Assembly: GCF_001402915.1 (NCBI RefSeq)
Contig: NZ_CP012945.1
Span: 3,573,501-3,637,500 of the forward strand
DNA from: Devosia sp. A16
Lineage (GTDB): Bacteria; Pseudomonadota; Alphaproteobacteria; Rhizobiales; Devosiaceae
DNA: 64,000 nucleotides
Direction of reading: 5' to 3'
Below are positions 28,635 to 38,200 of the stretch, in pieces (positions within the stretch are counted from its first letter, which is position 1; each line of letters starts with the position of its first letter). The translations under genes were made by a program, and so were the position numbers. The notes under the pieces are model-generated. The model saw only the letters and a program-made list of their open reading frames with translations. It was not told the DNA's origin and searched no databases.

Positions 28635-30196
28635 GCATGAACAACCAGGGCCGCCCCACCGGTGTCGGCACCGCCGTGCCCGCCGGCACCTCCGACTTCA
28701 CCTCGACCTCAGGCTCGTCGCTGCTTCCCAACGAGCCGCTGCTGTTCGAGATCGGCGATCGCGAGCATTCCGGCGTCGACCTGCCGGATGTGGCGATCGA
28801 CGGCAGCTTCCTCGGCGGCTTCGAACGCAAGTCCGAGATCGACCTCGCCGGCCTCACCGAGCCCGAGACGCTGCGCCACTATGTGCGCTTGAGCCGCCTC
28901 AACTACTCGATCGACAGCGGCATGTATCCGCTCGGCTCGTGCACCATGAAGCACAACCCGCGCCTCAACGAGAAGATGGCGCGGCTGGCCGGCTTTGCCG
29001 ACATCCATCCGCTGCAGCCGGTCTCGACCGTGCAGGGCGCCCTCGCCCTGATGGACGAGTTGGCGCATTGGCTGATGACGCTGACCAACACCGCCGCCGT
29101 GTGCCTCACCCCCAAGGCGGGGGCGCATGGCGAGATGGCCGGCATGATGGCGATCAAGGCGGCGCAGGAGGCGGCGGGGCAGGGGCACCGCAAGATCGTT
29201 CTCGTTCCCGAGAGCGCCCACGGCACCAATCCGGCGACCGCGGCCTTTCTCGGCTATTCGGTCAAGGCCGTTCCCGCTCGCGACGACGGCACCGTCGACG
29301 TCGAGGCGGTGAAGGCCGCCTTGTCGCCCGACGTCGCGGCGATCATGCTGACCAACCCCAATACCTGCGGGCTGTTCGAGCCCGAGGTGATCGACATCGC
29401 CGCCGCGGTGCACGAGGCCGGCGCCTTCTTCTACTGCGACGGCGCCAACTTCAACGCCATCATGGGTGTGGTGCGGCCGGGCGATCTCGGCATCGACGCC
29501 ATGCACATCAACCTGCACAAGACCTTCTCCACCCCGCATGGCGGCGGTGGTCCGGGCGCCGGTCCGGTGGTCCTGTCGGCCGCGTTGGCGCCGTTTGCAC
29601 CGGTGCCGTTCGTCAGAAAGGGCGAGGGCCAGCTTGCCCTGGTCGAACATGCCGAGGGCCAGCACCTGGGCCGCATCACCGCGTTCAACGGCCAGATGGG
29701 CATGTATGTTCGCGCCCTAATCTATATGTTGAGCCACGGCGGCGACGGGCTGGCGCAAGCCGCCAAGGACGCCGTGCTCAACGCCAACTACATCAAGGCG
29801 CGGCTCGAGCGGGTGTTCTCGGTGCCGTTCCCCGGCCAGCCTTGTATGCATGAGGCGCTGTTCGACGACAGCTTCCTCGAGGGCACCGGGGTGTCGACGC
29901 TCGATTTCGCCAAGGCGCTGATCGACGAGGGCTTCCACCCCATGACCATGTACTTCCCGCTGGTGGTACACGGCGCCATGCTGGTGGAGCCTACCGAGAG
30001 TGAGAGCAAGCAGACGCTCGATCGTTTTTGCGATGTGATGCTGGAGCTGGCAACCGACGCCAGGGCCGGCAACGTGGCCCGCTTTACCAGCGCGCCGCTG
30101 AACGCACCGCGCCGGCGCCTGGATGAGACCCGCGCCGCGCGCTCGCCGGTGCTGAAGTGGGAGCGGCAGGAGCCGCTGCCTGAGGCGGCGGAGTAG
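28631..30196 (+). CDS. gcvPB: Glycine dehydrogenase (decarboxylating) subunit 2
   Basis: A 521-residue PLP-binding half of the P protein. Lys297 in [19 protein letters not shown] binds [13 protein letters not shown] and [12 protein letters not shown] are further signatures. I chose the ATG overlapping the gcvPA stop. Unusually, the last 113 bases overlap the 3' end of the convergent hydrolase gene, and the stop codon TAG lies in the loop of a perfect 10-base hairpin at 30184-30207. It is the last gene of the gcv operon. Confidence 0.96.
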   Translation: MSMNNQGRPTGVGTAVPAGTSDFTSTSGSSLLPNEPLLFEIGDREHSGVDLPDVAIDGSFLGGFERKSEIDLAGLTEPETLRHYVRLSRLNYSIDSGMYPLGSCTMKHNPRLNEKMARLAGFADIHPLQPVSTVQGALALMDELAHWLMTLTNTAAVCLTPKAGAHGEMAGMMAIKAAQEAAGQGHRKIVLVPESAHGTNPATAAFLGYSVKAVPARDDGTVDVEAVKAALSPDVAAIMLTNPNTCGLFEPEVIDIAAAVHEAGAFFYCDGANFNAIMGVVRPGDLGIDAMHINLHKTFSTPHGGGGPGAGPVVLSAALAPFAPVPFVRKGEGQLALVEHAEGQHLGRITAFNGQMGMYVRALIYMLSHGGDGLAQAAKDAVLNANYIKARLERVFSVPFPGQPCMHEALFDDSFLEGTGVSTLDFAKALIDEGFHPMTMYFPLVVHGAMLVEPTESESKQTLDRFCDVMLELATDARAGNVARFTSAPLNAPRRRLDETRAARSPVLKWERQEPLPEAAE

Positions 30197-31046
30197 TCTC
30201 CGCCGCCGGTGCCGGGGCGGCGAGGGGCCTCGCCGCCACATCGGCTGCGAAATCCCCCAGCAACTGGTTGAACTGCTCTGGCTGGTCCCAGAACGGTGCA
30301 TGTCCGGCGTCGGCGATGACGTGGCAAACATGGCGCCACAGGGTGCGGTACTCGAGGCCGGCGACGTAGCTCAGCCGCGCCACCGGCTCGTTCTCGCCAT
30401 TGACCACGGCGATCGGCACGGTCGCCTGCTCGACGGCGAGCTTCTGGTCGGCAATTTCGCCGCGCAACAGGCTGCGCGAGACGGCGACACGCACTCGGCC
30501 ATCGGCGCGGCGGATCGACTGCAGGAAGGTCGGCTCGCCGGCCCCGTGGTAGCACATCTCATAGAAGCGCTGCGCGTCGCGTTCGCTGAACTGTTCCTTG
30601 GTTGCCAGCAGCAGGTCGAGGTTGGTCTGAAAGCCGCGCAACATGGCCACCGGCCCGCGGCCGACCGGCGGCGTGCCGACGATCATCAGTCCGGTTACCG
30701 GGGGATGGCGAGCCATCAATTCGATGCCGACATGGCCACCCAGTGACCAACCCATCACCGCCGTGGAGTCGATGCCCTTGTGCTCCAGCACTTCGGCCAC
30801 GGTGCTGGCCAGCCCATCGATGCCATAGTCGGCTGGAGACGCTGCATCGCCCGATGCGCCGTGCCCCGGCAGGTCGAGCGCGATCAGCCGATAGCGCTCG
30901 GCCAGCGGGCTGTTGAACTGTTTGCTGAACACCTTGCGGGAAGCACCCGACCCGTGGAGCAGGAGCAACGGCGCGCCGCCGCCATCGCTTTCGCTCAGGC
31001 GGATCGAGGCAGAGCGGGTCTGCACCGTGCTGTGGTAGATCGTCAT
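30084..31046 (-). CDS. Alpha/beta hydrolase with low-complexity C-terminal tail
   Basis: A 320-residue alpha/beta hydrolase. LLLLHGSGASRKVF holds the oxyanion region, the nucleophile elbow is MGWSLGGH, and the likely catalytic histidine is in IADAGHAPFWDQP; the acid is probably near VVNGENEPVA. Substrate unknown (esterase or haloalkane-type). The conserved part ends at about residue 275; the last 45 residues are Ala/Pro/Ser-rich and read antisense through the gcvPB stop and final codons. The real stop may have been lost. It is divergent from the ICMT-like gene. Confidence 0.8.
   Translation of the reverse strand: MTIYHSTVQTRSASIRLSESDGGGAPLLLLHGSGASRKVFSKQFNSPLAERYRLIALDLPGHGASGDAASPADYGIDGLASTVAEVLEHKGIDSTAVMGWSLGGHVGIELMARHPPVTGLMIVGTPPVGRGPVAMLRGFQTNLDLLLATKEQFSERDAQRFYEMCYHGAGEPTFLQSIRRADGRVRVAVSRSLLRGEIADQKLAVEQATVPIAVVNGENEPVARLSYVAGLEYRTLWRHVCHVIADAGHAPFWDQPEQFNQLLGDFAADVAARPLAAPAPAAETTPPPQAAAPAAPTSAPASARRGSHPGAGAVRSAARW
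30184..30237. terminator. Double hairpin at the gcvPB 3' end
   Basis: GGCGGCGGAG-TAGT-CTCCGCCGCC (30184-30207) has the gcvPB stop codon in its loop; a second hairpin, GGCGGCGAGG / CCTCGCCGCC, follows at 30216-30237. Neither has a T-tract. They may stop transcription in both directions or stabilise the 3' end; they also encode the low-complexity tail of the antisense hydrolase. Confidence 0.5.
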
Positions 31047-31168
31047 CGTCAGGCTGTCCTGTATTCAGGATAGGACTCTGCCAGATACTCACTACGCCCC
31101 GGTCAATCAGCACGGTGAAGCAACGCTGAGGCGAAAACCTCGCATTTTATCGAGATGCACAGTGTCGT

Positions 31169-31189
31169 TGCACAACTGCGACTTGTGCA
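31169..31189. promoter_or_regulatory. Palindrome upstream of the ICMT-like gene
   Basis: TGCACAA-N7-TTGTGCA is a perfect inverted repeat in the 200-base divergent region, 58 bases before the start at 31247. It looks like a dimer-binding operator; the regulator is unknown. Confidence 0.4.
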
Positions 31190-31246
31190 GCGGCGGAACC
31201 CTACGTAGCGTGACCACCGAGCCGATAGCGTCATGGGGGAATAGCG

Positions 31247-31810
31247 ATGGATTTGGTGCTGGATCTGATCGTCAGTGCGGTCAGCCTGTCGGTCATCGCG
31301 CAGTACAGTTGGTCGCTGAAGGCGCATTTCAACTCCCCCAGAATGCCGACCGGCACCGTGGTCATCTCGGTAGTGGTGCTCACCACCGCGGCCATCTATA
31401 CGGCGCTGTTGTGGATCGAGAGCCAGCCCTGGCTCGCCTCGCTAGTCGGCTTGCTGATCGAGTGCCTGGCGCTTTGGCTGTTCTGGGCGGCGATCAAGGC
31501 CTCGCGCGCGGCACGCCTGAAGATGGCCTTCGACGTGCAGAATCCGCATGGCCTCGTCACCTCGGGTCCGTACCGTTACCTCCGGCATCCGTTTTATACC
31601 TCCTACCTGATCTTCTGGATCGGCTGGGCCATCGCCACCTGGTCGCTGTGGTCGATCATCCCCTTATTGGTGATCACCGTGATCTATGTGCTCGCGGCGC
31701 TCGGCGAGGAGAAGAAGTTCTCGCGCACGCCGATGGCCGAAGATTATGCCAGCTATCGCGCCCAGACCGGCTTCTTCTGGCCGCGCCTGCCAGGCGTGGC
31801 GAAGGGGTAA
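31247..31810 (+). CDS. Isoprenylcysteine carboxyl methyltransferase-like membrane protein
   Basis: A 187-residue protein with four to five transmembrane segments and the ICMT/PEMT-type core GPYRYLRHPFYTSY followed by the C-terminal GEEKKFSR, where SAM and the substrate bind in this family. The bacterial members are probably S-adenosylmethionine-dependent methyltransferases of small hydrophobic molecules; prenylated proteins are not expected. ATG at 31247 follows GGGGGAATAGCG. It is divergent from the hydrolase gene. Confidence 0.82.
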   Translation: MDLVLDLIVSAVSLSVIAQYSWSLKAHFNSPRMPTGTVVISVVVLTTAAIYTALLWIESQPWLASLVGLLIECLALWLFWAAIKASRAARLKMAFDVQNPHGLVTSGPYRYLRHPFYTSYLIFWIGWAIATWSLWSIIPLLVITVIYVLAALGEEKKFSRTPMAEDYASYRAQTGFFWPRLPGVAKG

Positions 31811-32150
31811 GTGGCGCATCCCTGCGGGCTCCGCCACGTCGCGTTGCTCCCAAGCTCCGCTAGCCTCCCCCGTCATCGGGCTTTTGTCTGGATCGTGCCG
31901 CAAACACCAGCGGACACCATCCCCGTGGCGGGGAGGGTTGGGGTGGGGTGTGCGGGGTACTGGATGTTGGCTCAGGGCAGGGGCGCGCCACGCGCATCGA
32001 GGCGCCCTCGCACCCCCTCCGAGCTACGCTAGGTCGCTTTGCTCCCAAGCTCCGCTTGCCTCCCCCGTCAAGGGGGAGGTGGGCGTGGTGCACTTGGCTC
32101 GATCGTGCCCCAAGCACGAGCGGACACCCTCCCCCTTGAGAGCTATACCC
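31811..32150. repeat. Two adjacent family A copies (4 and 5)
   Basis: The 413-base gap between the ICMT-like gene and atpF holds two related elements and then a terminator. About 39 bases starting near TTGCTCCCAAGCTCCGCT are repeated at about 31842 and 32036 with few mismatches. Each is followed by a CCTCCCCCGTCA arm, a shared internal segment containing GATCGTGCC and AGCGGACACC, and a partial complementary arm. The pair looks like a tandem or nested insertion of the same element. No gene is visible. Confidence 0.65.
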
Positions 32151-32164
32151 GCCGCAGTGAACCG

Positions 32165-32196
32165 CCCAAAAGAGAATGCCCGCTTGCGCGGGCATT
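32165..32196 (-). terminator. Rho-independent terminator of the atp operon
   Basis: On the minus strand AATGCCCGC / GCGGGCATT form a perfect 9-base stem with a 4-base loop, followed by TCTCTTTTGGG. It begins 28 bases after the atpF stop. Confidence 0.75.
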
Positions 32197-32223
32197 TCAA
32201 ACCTTCAGCACTGAAACCGAACC

Positions 32224-32727
32224 TTAGTTCAGCCGGGCAGCCACCTCCTTGATGGCCTGGTCGACCAGCACATCGCCCTTGGTCGCAACCTGCTTTTCGA
32301 GCAGCACGCGGGCGGCGGCGACAGCCAGGTCCGCCGAGCGGGCCCGCACTTCCGACACGGCCTGGGCTTCCGCCTGGGCGATCTTGTCGGCCACGGCCTT
32401 CTCGCGACGGGCCACCATGGCTTCCAGCGAGGACTTGGCCTCGGCGGTCAGCCGGAACGCCTCTTCACGGGCGGCGGTGACGATGTCCTCGGCTTCCTTC
32501 TCGGCCTCTTCGCGGCGACGCGAGTAGTCCTCGAGCAGGGCCTTGGCTTCGGCGCGCAGCGCCTCGGCCTCGGCGAGGTCGGTCTCGATCTTCTTGATGC
32601 GGTCGTCGAGCATCTTGCCGATCGTCTTGGGCACGCCGAAATAGACGACGATGCCGATGAAGATGACAAGCGCGATGGTCGCCCAGATGGTGGCGCCGGT
32701 GGTGGCGTCGAACCCGAAGCTCCACAT
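32224..32727 (-). CDS. atpF: ATP synthase Fo subunit b
   Basis: A 167-residue peripheral-stalk subunit: one N-terminal membrane helix (TTGATIWATIALVIFIGIVV) and a long charged coiled coil rich in Ala, Glu and Lys (DLAEAEALRAEAKALLEDYSRRREEAE). It is the last gene of the Fo cluster, 6 bases after atpF', and pairs with it to form a hetero-dimeric stalk linking Fo to F1. The F1 genes are not in the window, as is usual for this group. Confidence 0.95.
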   Translation of the reverse strand: MWSFGFDATTGATIWATIALVIFIGIVVYFGVPKTIGKMLDDRIKKIETDLAEAEALRAEAKALLEDYSRRREEAEKEAEDIVTAAREEAFRLTAEAKSSLEAMVARREKAVADKIAQAEAQAVSEVRARSADLAVAAARVLLEKQVATKGDVLVDQAIKEVAARLN

Positions 32728-32733
32728 TTGCCC

Positions 32734-33396
32734 TTACTCCTTCGCAGCCGCGGCAACCGCGGCCTTGGCTTCCGCCGCGGTCACGCTGCCGGAGATCTTG
32801 GCGACCAGCGCCTGAGCCGTCTCGGCCGCGATGCTGCCGACATTGCCGAGCGCTGCGTCCTTGTCCGCCTGGATGCGGGCTTCCGCCGCCGCCACGCGCT
32901 TGGCGAGCCCGGCCTCCACGTCGGCCCGGCGGCCGTCGATGTCGGCCTTGATCCCGGCGCGGGTTTCCTCGGCGATGCCGTGGGCATTCTTGCGGGCTTC
33001 GGCCAGCGCTGCTTCATAGGCAGCGGCCGCCTTCTCGGTCTCCTGGCGGAGCCGCTCGGCTTCCTTCAGGTCGCCTTCGATACGGGTACGGCGCGTTTCG
33101 AGGATCGAGCCGATGCGGGGCAGGGCCACGCGGCTCATCAGGAAATACAGCGCCGCGAAGGTAATGGCGAGCCACAGGAGCTGGCCGCCGAAGCTCGCCG
33201 GATCGAAGGGCGGAAACACCTCCGAATGCGCCTCGGTCGAAGCGTGCGTATCGGTCGCGCCATGGGCGTCGGCCGGTGCGGCATGCTCACCTTCGGCGGC
33301 ATGCTCCTCGGCAGGTGCAATCACCTGGCCTTCTTGGAGCGCGTCGCCGCTTTCGGCCTGCGCCACGATAATGATGTCTTGGGTAGCACCCGCCAT
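32734..33396 (-). CDS. atpG: ATP synthase Fo subunit b' with long N-terminal extension
   Basis: A 220-residue b'-type subunit: one membrane helix (GQLLWLAITFAALYFLM, about residues 70-88) and a coiled coil similar to b. Compared with usual b' subunits of about 160-190 residues, it has a long leading segment rich in Glu, His and Ala (EEHAAEGEHAAPADAHGATD) before the helix. That segment would lie on the periplasmic side if the helix has the usual orientation. The symbol atpG is used for b' in some relatives; atpF2 is a synonym. Confidence 0.92.
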   Translation of the reverse strand: MAGATQDIIIVAQAESGDALQEGQVIAPAEEHAAEGEHAAPADAHGATDTHASTEAHSEVFPPFDPASFGGQLLWLAITFAALYFLMSRVALPRIGSILETRRTRIEGDLKEAERLRQETEKAAAAYEAALAEARKNAHGIAEETRAGIKADIDGRRADVEAGLAKRVAAAEARIQADKDAALGNVGSIAAETAQALVAKISGSVTAAEAKAAVAAAAKE

Positions 33397-33538
33397 CTCG
33401 AAACCCTTTTGCGGCCGTTAAAGCCCCGGATCGAAACCCGGAGCCCATGCTTATTTCACGTCGCGCCTCCGAACCGGAAAAGTCTGCAACTTTTCCTGGA
33501 TGCGCTCCAGTCGGCGCGTTACGCCGCCTGTCGCGAAA

Positions 33539-33766
33539 TCAGACTGCGAACAGCAGCAGGAGGGCGATCAGGAACGAGAAAATGCCCAGAGCTTCGGTCA
33601 CGGCGAAACCGAAAATCAGGTTACCGAACTGGCCCTGAGCCGCGGCCGGGTTGCGCAGGGCGCCCGACAGGAAGCTGCCGAAGATGTTGCCCACGCCGAT
33701 GGCGGCACCGGCCATACCGACGGCAGCGATACCCGCACCGATAAACTTTGCTGCTTCAGCATCCAT
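33539..33766 (-). CDS. atpE: ATP synthase Fo subunit c
   Basis: A 75-residue helical hairpin. The proton-binding carboxylate is Glu58 in [10 protein letters not shown] on the second helix, and the polar loop RNPAAAQGQ follows the first helix. The GxGxGN-type first helix ([13 protein letters not shown]) is intact. It forms the rotor ring. RBS GGAGAG precedes the ATG on the minus strand. The gap of 142 bases to atpF' is longer than within the other genes, perhaps allowing different stoichiometry. Confidence 0.97.
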   Translation of the reverse strand: MDAEAAKFIGAGIAAVGMAGAAIGVGNIFGSFLSGALRNPAAAQGQFGNLIFGFAVTEALGIFSFLIALLLLFAV

Positions 33767-33831
33767 AACGTCTCTCCTTTGAGAACTGCTTTGACGAACC
33801 GGTCAGCGGCGCGCCGATTGGGGGTTGGTCC

Positions 33832-34587
33832 TTAATGCGAGGGATGGATCGCATCATTGATGTACATCGAGGTCAGCACTGCAAAGACGTAGGCCTGCAG
33901 GGCCGCCACGAGGAATTCGAGCGCGGTGATCGCCACGGTCATGATCAGCGGCAGCAGCGCACCGAGCCAGCCGAGGAAGCCCAGGCCGCCCAGCGTCACG
34001 ATGAAGCCCGCGAACACCTTGAGGGTGATGTGACCGGCCAGAATGTTGGCGAAGAGACGAACCGACAGCGAGATCGGGCGCGAGAGGAAGGACACGACCT
34101 CGATCGGCACCACGATGGGGAGCACGTAGCCGGGGACGCCCGACGGCACGAACAGTTTGAAGAACTTCAGCCCGTTCTTGTAGACGCCGTAGACGATCAC
34201 CACCACGAAGACCAGCAGCGCCAGCGCGAAGGTGATGATGATGTGGCTGGTGAAGGTGAAGAAGAACGGGATCATGCCGAACATGTTGGCGACGAGCACG
34301 AACATGAACAGCGAGAACACGAAGGGGAAGAACTTCATGCCGGCTTTGCCGGCCGAGTCCGATACCATCTTGGCGACGAACTCGTAGAGCATCTCGGAGA
34401 TCAGCTGCACCCGGTTCGGCACCAGGCTGCGCTTCTGCGTCGAGAGCAGGAGGTAGAGGGCGATCACGCCAACCGACAGCACCATGAACAGGGCTGAGTT
34501 GGTGAAGGAGATGCCGCCTTCACCGAAGGAGACGATATCGGTGATCTGGAACTGGTGGATCGGGTCGACTTTATTCGGATCGGCCAA
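33832..34587 (-). CDS. atpB: ATP synthase Fo subunit a
   Basis: A 251-residue membrane subunit. The essential stator arginine is Arg177 in [19 protein letters not shown], opposite the c-ring glutamate. [15 protein letters not shown] and the C-terminal [15 protein letters not shown] segment are typical. It forms the proton half-channels. Located between atpI and atpE. Confidence 0.97.
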   Translation of the reverse strand: MADPNKVDPIHQFQITDIVSFGEGGISFTNSALFMVLSVGVIALYLLLSTQKRSLVPNRVQLISEMLYEFVAKMVSDSAGKAGMKFFPFVFSLFMFVLVANMFGMIPFFFTFTSHIIITFALALLVFVVVIVYGVYKNGLKFFKLFVPSGVPGYVLPIVVPIEVVSFLSRPISLSVRLFANILAGHITLKVFAGFIVTLGGLGFLGWLGALLPLIMTVAITALEFLVAALQAYVFAVLTSMYINDAIHPSH

Positions 34588-34614
34588 CTGCTGTTCCCTT
34601 TAGGCTCTGAGCCT

Positions 34615-35004
34615 TCACTCGTCTTCTTCGTCGTCCGGCACGCGCATTGCGGCCGTGGGCGGCGGCGCCGCCCGGTTCATTTCCGCCGCGGAACGCACCA
34701 CATTGAGCACGCCCGCCGCAAAGCCGACCAGCAACATCACCAGCATCAGCCAGGGACCGGTCTTCAGCCCCAGATCGAGCAGGTAACCGATACCCGCGCC
34801 GACCAGGATGGCCGCAATAAATTCCGTGCCGAGCCGCATACCGCGGTTCCACCCGGAAAAGTTCCGGTTGGCTGCGGAGAGTTCCGCGTCCCCCGGCGCT
34901 TCCTCGGAGGCCTGTGCACGCTTGATCCGTGCCGCCAGATCCGAGGTCAGGGCTCCCGGCCGTTCACCACTCGGTGGACGCTTGGTGTTGCGCGACTGTG
35001 CCAT
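34615..35004 (-). CDS. atpI: ATP synthase assembly protein AtpI/AtpZ type
   Basis: A 129-residue protein with a charged N-terminus and two transmembrane helices (GTEFIAAILVGAGIGYLLDL and LMLVMLLVGFAAGVLNVV), ending in an acidic tail (DDEEDE). AtpI helps assemble the c-ring; the related AtpZ is a magnesium/calcium-transport partner, and I cannot separate them from sequence. It is first in the Fo operon, 54 bases downstream of a near-consensus promoter. Confidence 0.92.
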   Translation of the reverse strand: MAQSRNTKRPPSGERPGALTSDLAARIKRAQASEEAPGDAELSAANRNFSGWNRGMRLGTEFIAAILVGAGIGYLLDLGLKTGPWLMLVMLLVGFAAGVLNVVRSAAEMNRAAPPPTAAMRVPDDEEDE

Positions 35005-35064
35005 CCCGCTATCCCCTGCGCCTCCGGGCCTAAATTGGAACTGGAGCCCCTCGAAGTCGCGGGC

Positions 35065-35093
35065 AACATAGTGGCGCCCCCCACCAGTGTCAA
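35065..35093 (-). promoter_or_regulatory. Predicted sigma-70 promoter of the atp operon
   Basis: Reading the minus strand, TTGACA (35093-35088) and TATGTT (35070-35065) are separated by exactly 17 bases. Transcription should start near 35058, about 54 bases before the atpI start codon. The rest of the 203-base gap to smc has two short hairpins at 35162-35176 and 35179-35195, which may stop smc transcripts. Confidence 0.7.
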
Positions 35094-35207
35094 GGCTGTG
35101 AACACACTGCTAACATGTTGATAAATAAGGAAGTTTATCCGACCAAAGGAGGTGTGACATTGAGTCATCGCGACTCTGGCCGCCACTATTGCGGCAAGGA
35201 TGGGGCG

Positions 35208-38200
35208 TCAGCTCGCCGCCCGCACCGCTGCCTCGGCGCCCTTGAGGTCGACTGAGACCAACTGGCTGACCCCGCGCTCGGCCATGGTGACACCGAACAG
35301 CCGGTCGACCCGGGCCATGGTAATCGGATTGTGGGTGATCACCAGGAACCGGGTTTCGGTCCGCTGGGTCATCATGTCGAGCAGGTTGCAGAAGCGCTCC
35401 ACATTGGCGTCGTCGAGCGGCGCATCGACCTCGTCGAGCACGCAGATGGGCGCTGGGTTGGTGAGGAACACCGCAAAGATCAGCGACATGGCGGTGAGCG
35501 CCTGCTCGCCGCCCGACAGCAGCGTCATGGTGGACGGTTTCTTGCCAGGGGGGCGGGCCAGGATCTCGAGCCCAGCCTCCAGCGGATCGTCACTTTCGAC
35601 GAATTGCAGCTCGGCCGTGCCGCCGCCGAACAGCGAGGTGAACAGCTCCTGGAAGTGCGCGTTGACCCTCTCGAACGCCTCATTGAGCCGTTGCCGCCCT
35701 TCGCGGTTGAGGCTCTGGATGCCGGCCCGCAGCTTGGCGATCGCCGCGATCAGGTCGTCGCGGTCGGTGACCATCAGGTCGAGCTTCTCGCGAACCTCTT
35801 CGGATTCCTTCTCGGCGCCCAGGTTCACTCCACCCAGCCGCTCGCGCTCCGCCTTCAGCCGATCGACCTGCGATTCGACCTGCGCCTCGGCCGGCAAGGC
35901 ATGCTCAGGCCTGATCCCGGCCAGTTGCGCGGTCTGGGCGGCCTCGATGCCGAGTGTCTCGTGCACTTGCCGCTCGATCTGGTGGCGCTGCGCGAGGAGC
36001 CCCTTGATCCGTTCCTCGACCCGCGCCAGCTCGGCCCGGAAGCCGGACAGCGCATCATGCGCCAGCCGTTGCGCCTTGTCCGCCTCGCGGTGCCGCGTGT
36101 CGCCGATACTGAGCGCGTCGGTCGCTGCCTGGTGCGCCTCGCGCGCCACGGCGATCTCGTCCTCGAGTGTACGCCGTCGCTCGGCGAGGCTTTCGGGCGA
36201 GGCCTGCAACGCCACCAACTGTTCGCGGACCTCGGCAGTGCGGGCGTCCAGCGTCGCCAGCTGGCTCGCAGCGCCGTCGCGACGACGGGACCAGGCGGCA
36301 ATGTCTGTGGCGATCTGGGCGAGCCGCGAGTTGCGCATCCGTGCCGCGGTCTCGAAGCCGCCGAGCTTCATTCGGGCCTGATCGGCTTGCTCACGCAGCT
36401 CGCCAAGCACCGACTGGCGTGTCGCCGCCAGCGCAGACGCTTCCGTCTCATCGCCGGTCTCTATCAGCAGAAGCTCTGCCTCCTCGGCCGCTGTCGCGGC
36501 CTCCGCCAAGTTCGCGTCGAGCCGGGCTCGGGTTTCGTCGAGCGCCACCTGGCGGGCTGCCAGTTCGCTGATGGCGCGCTGCGCCTTGTCCAGCTCGCCT
36601 TGTGCCACGGTGATCTCGCGTTGCGCGTTGCGCCACGTCTCGCGCTGCTGGCGCTCGTCGGTGCGGGCATTATCCAGCGCTTCGCTCAGCGTCGCGGCAT
36701 CGGCGCGCCGGCTGTTGCGCCGCGCGCGCACTTGTTCGACTTCGGCTTCGAGTTCCGCCAGCCGGTTGCGTTGCGCCAATCGTTCCGCTGCCGCGGTCGG
36801 CGCGTCGGCGGCGGCAACAAAGCCATCCCAGCGCCACAGCCCGCCGGCCCTGGTGGTCAGGCGCTGGCCGGGCTGCAGCTCGGCCATCAGTCGTGCGGCG
36901 TCCGCCGCTTCGACCAGCCCGATCTGATCCAGCCGGCGCTTCAGCAACGGGCTACCCGAGACGAATTGCGACAGCGGCGTGGCGCCCGCCGGCAGCGCGG
37001 CGTCGCCGCGCGAGGCGGTGCCGGCCCAGTGCAAGGGCGCAGCCGCGTCGGACGAGGCGTCGAGATCGTCGCCCAGCGCCGCGCCAAGCGCCGTTTCGTA
37101 GCCGGGCGCCACCTGTAATTGGTCGACCACTGCAGGCCACTTGCTCGCGCCGCCATGGTTGAGGATGCGACTCAGCGTCTGTGCTTCGGCTTCCAGCCGG
37201 TTCAGCGCCGCCTCGATCTGTTGCAGCTCCGGGCGCAATGCGTCGACGGCAGCCTGCGCCGCGGCGGCTGCGGTCTCGGCGCCGACGGCAGCGGCCTCCG
37301 CGGCCCTGGCATTGTCCTGCGCGGCTTCCAGCGCTTCGCGTCTGGAATTCAGTGTCGCGTCGGCTCCGAGCGTCCGGGCGAGGTGCTCGGCTTCGCGCGC
37401 CACATCGGCGATCTGCGTTTCGAGTCGGATCACCCGCGAGCGCGCTTCGGCAACACTGCGCTCGGCCGCGCCACGTCGCGCCCGCAACTGCGCCAGCGCA
37501 TCGGCCGCCGTCCGGGCTTCGCCTTCGGCCTCGGCGACGGCGTTCTGCGCCGCTTCCATAGCTGTCCGCGCCGCCCCGAGCGCCTGCTGCTCGTCGCCGA
37601 CTTCTGCCTCGAGCTGTGCGCGCTCCTCGGCGGCCGCCGCCAGCGCCTCGTCGCTTTCGCCGACCAGTGCGCGTTCGCGCACCGCGTCCTGCTCGATCTG
37701 CTGCAGCCGCTCGCCCAGCTCATTGAGCCGCGCCTCGGCGCGGCGCGCTTCGCTGTCGAGTTGCTCGGCGAGAATGGTCAGCCGCTGCAGCACCGCGCCC
37801 GCGGCAGCTTCCTTCTCGCGCAGCGGCGCCAGCGCCTTGTCGGCGAGGAACACCACTTTCTGCGCTTCGAGTTCGACATGCTGGGCTTCTGCCAGCTCGC
37901 GCACCAGCTTGGCCTGCGCCGCCTCGGCGTCTCTTTCGTTGAACCGCGCCGCGATCCAGCGAATGTGGAACAGCGTCGCTTCGGCCTTGCGGATGTCGCC
38001 GCTGAGCGCGCGGTAGCGCACGGCCAGCCGCGCCTGCCGCTTCAGCGTTTCGAGCTGCTGCTCGACCTGCGCGATGACGTCGTCGACGCGTTCCAGATTC
38101 TGTTCCGCCGCACGTAACCGGAGTTCGGCTTCATGCCGGCGGGAGTGGAGCCCGGAAATGCCGGCCGCCTCTTCGAGCAGCGCGCGTCGCTGCTGCGGCT

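Noticed and set aside
35145-35255. Plus-strand AAAGGAGG followed by a 31-codon TTG frame
   Set aside because: The ribosome-site match is striking, but the frame has a weak start, overlaps the smc 3' end, and shows no recognisable protein character.
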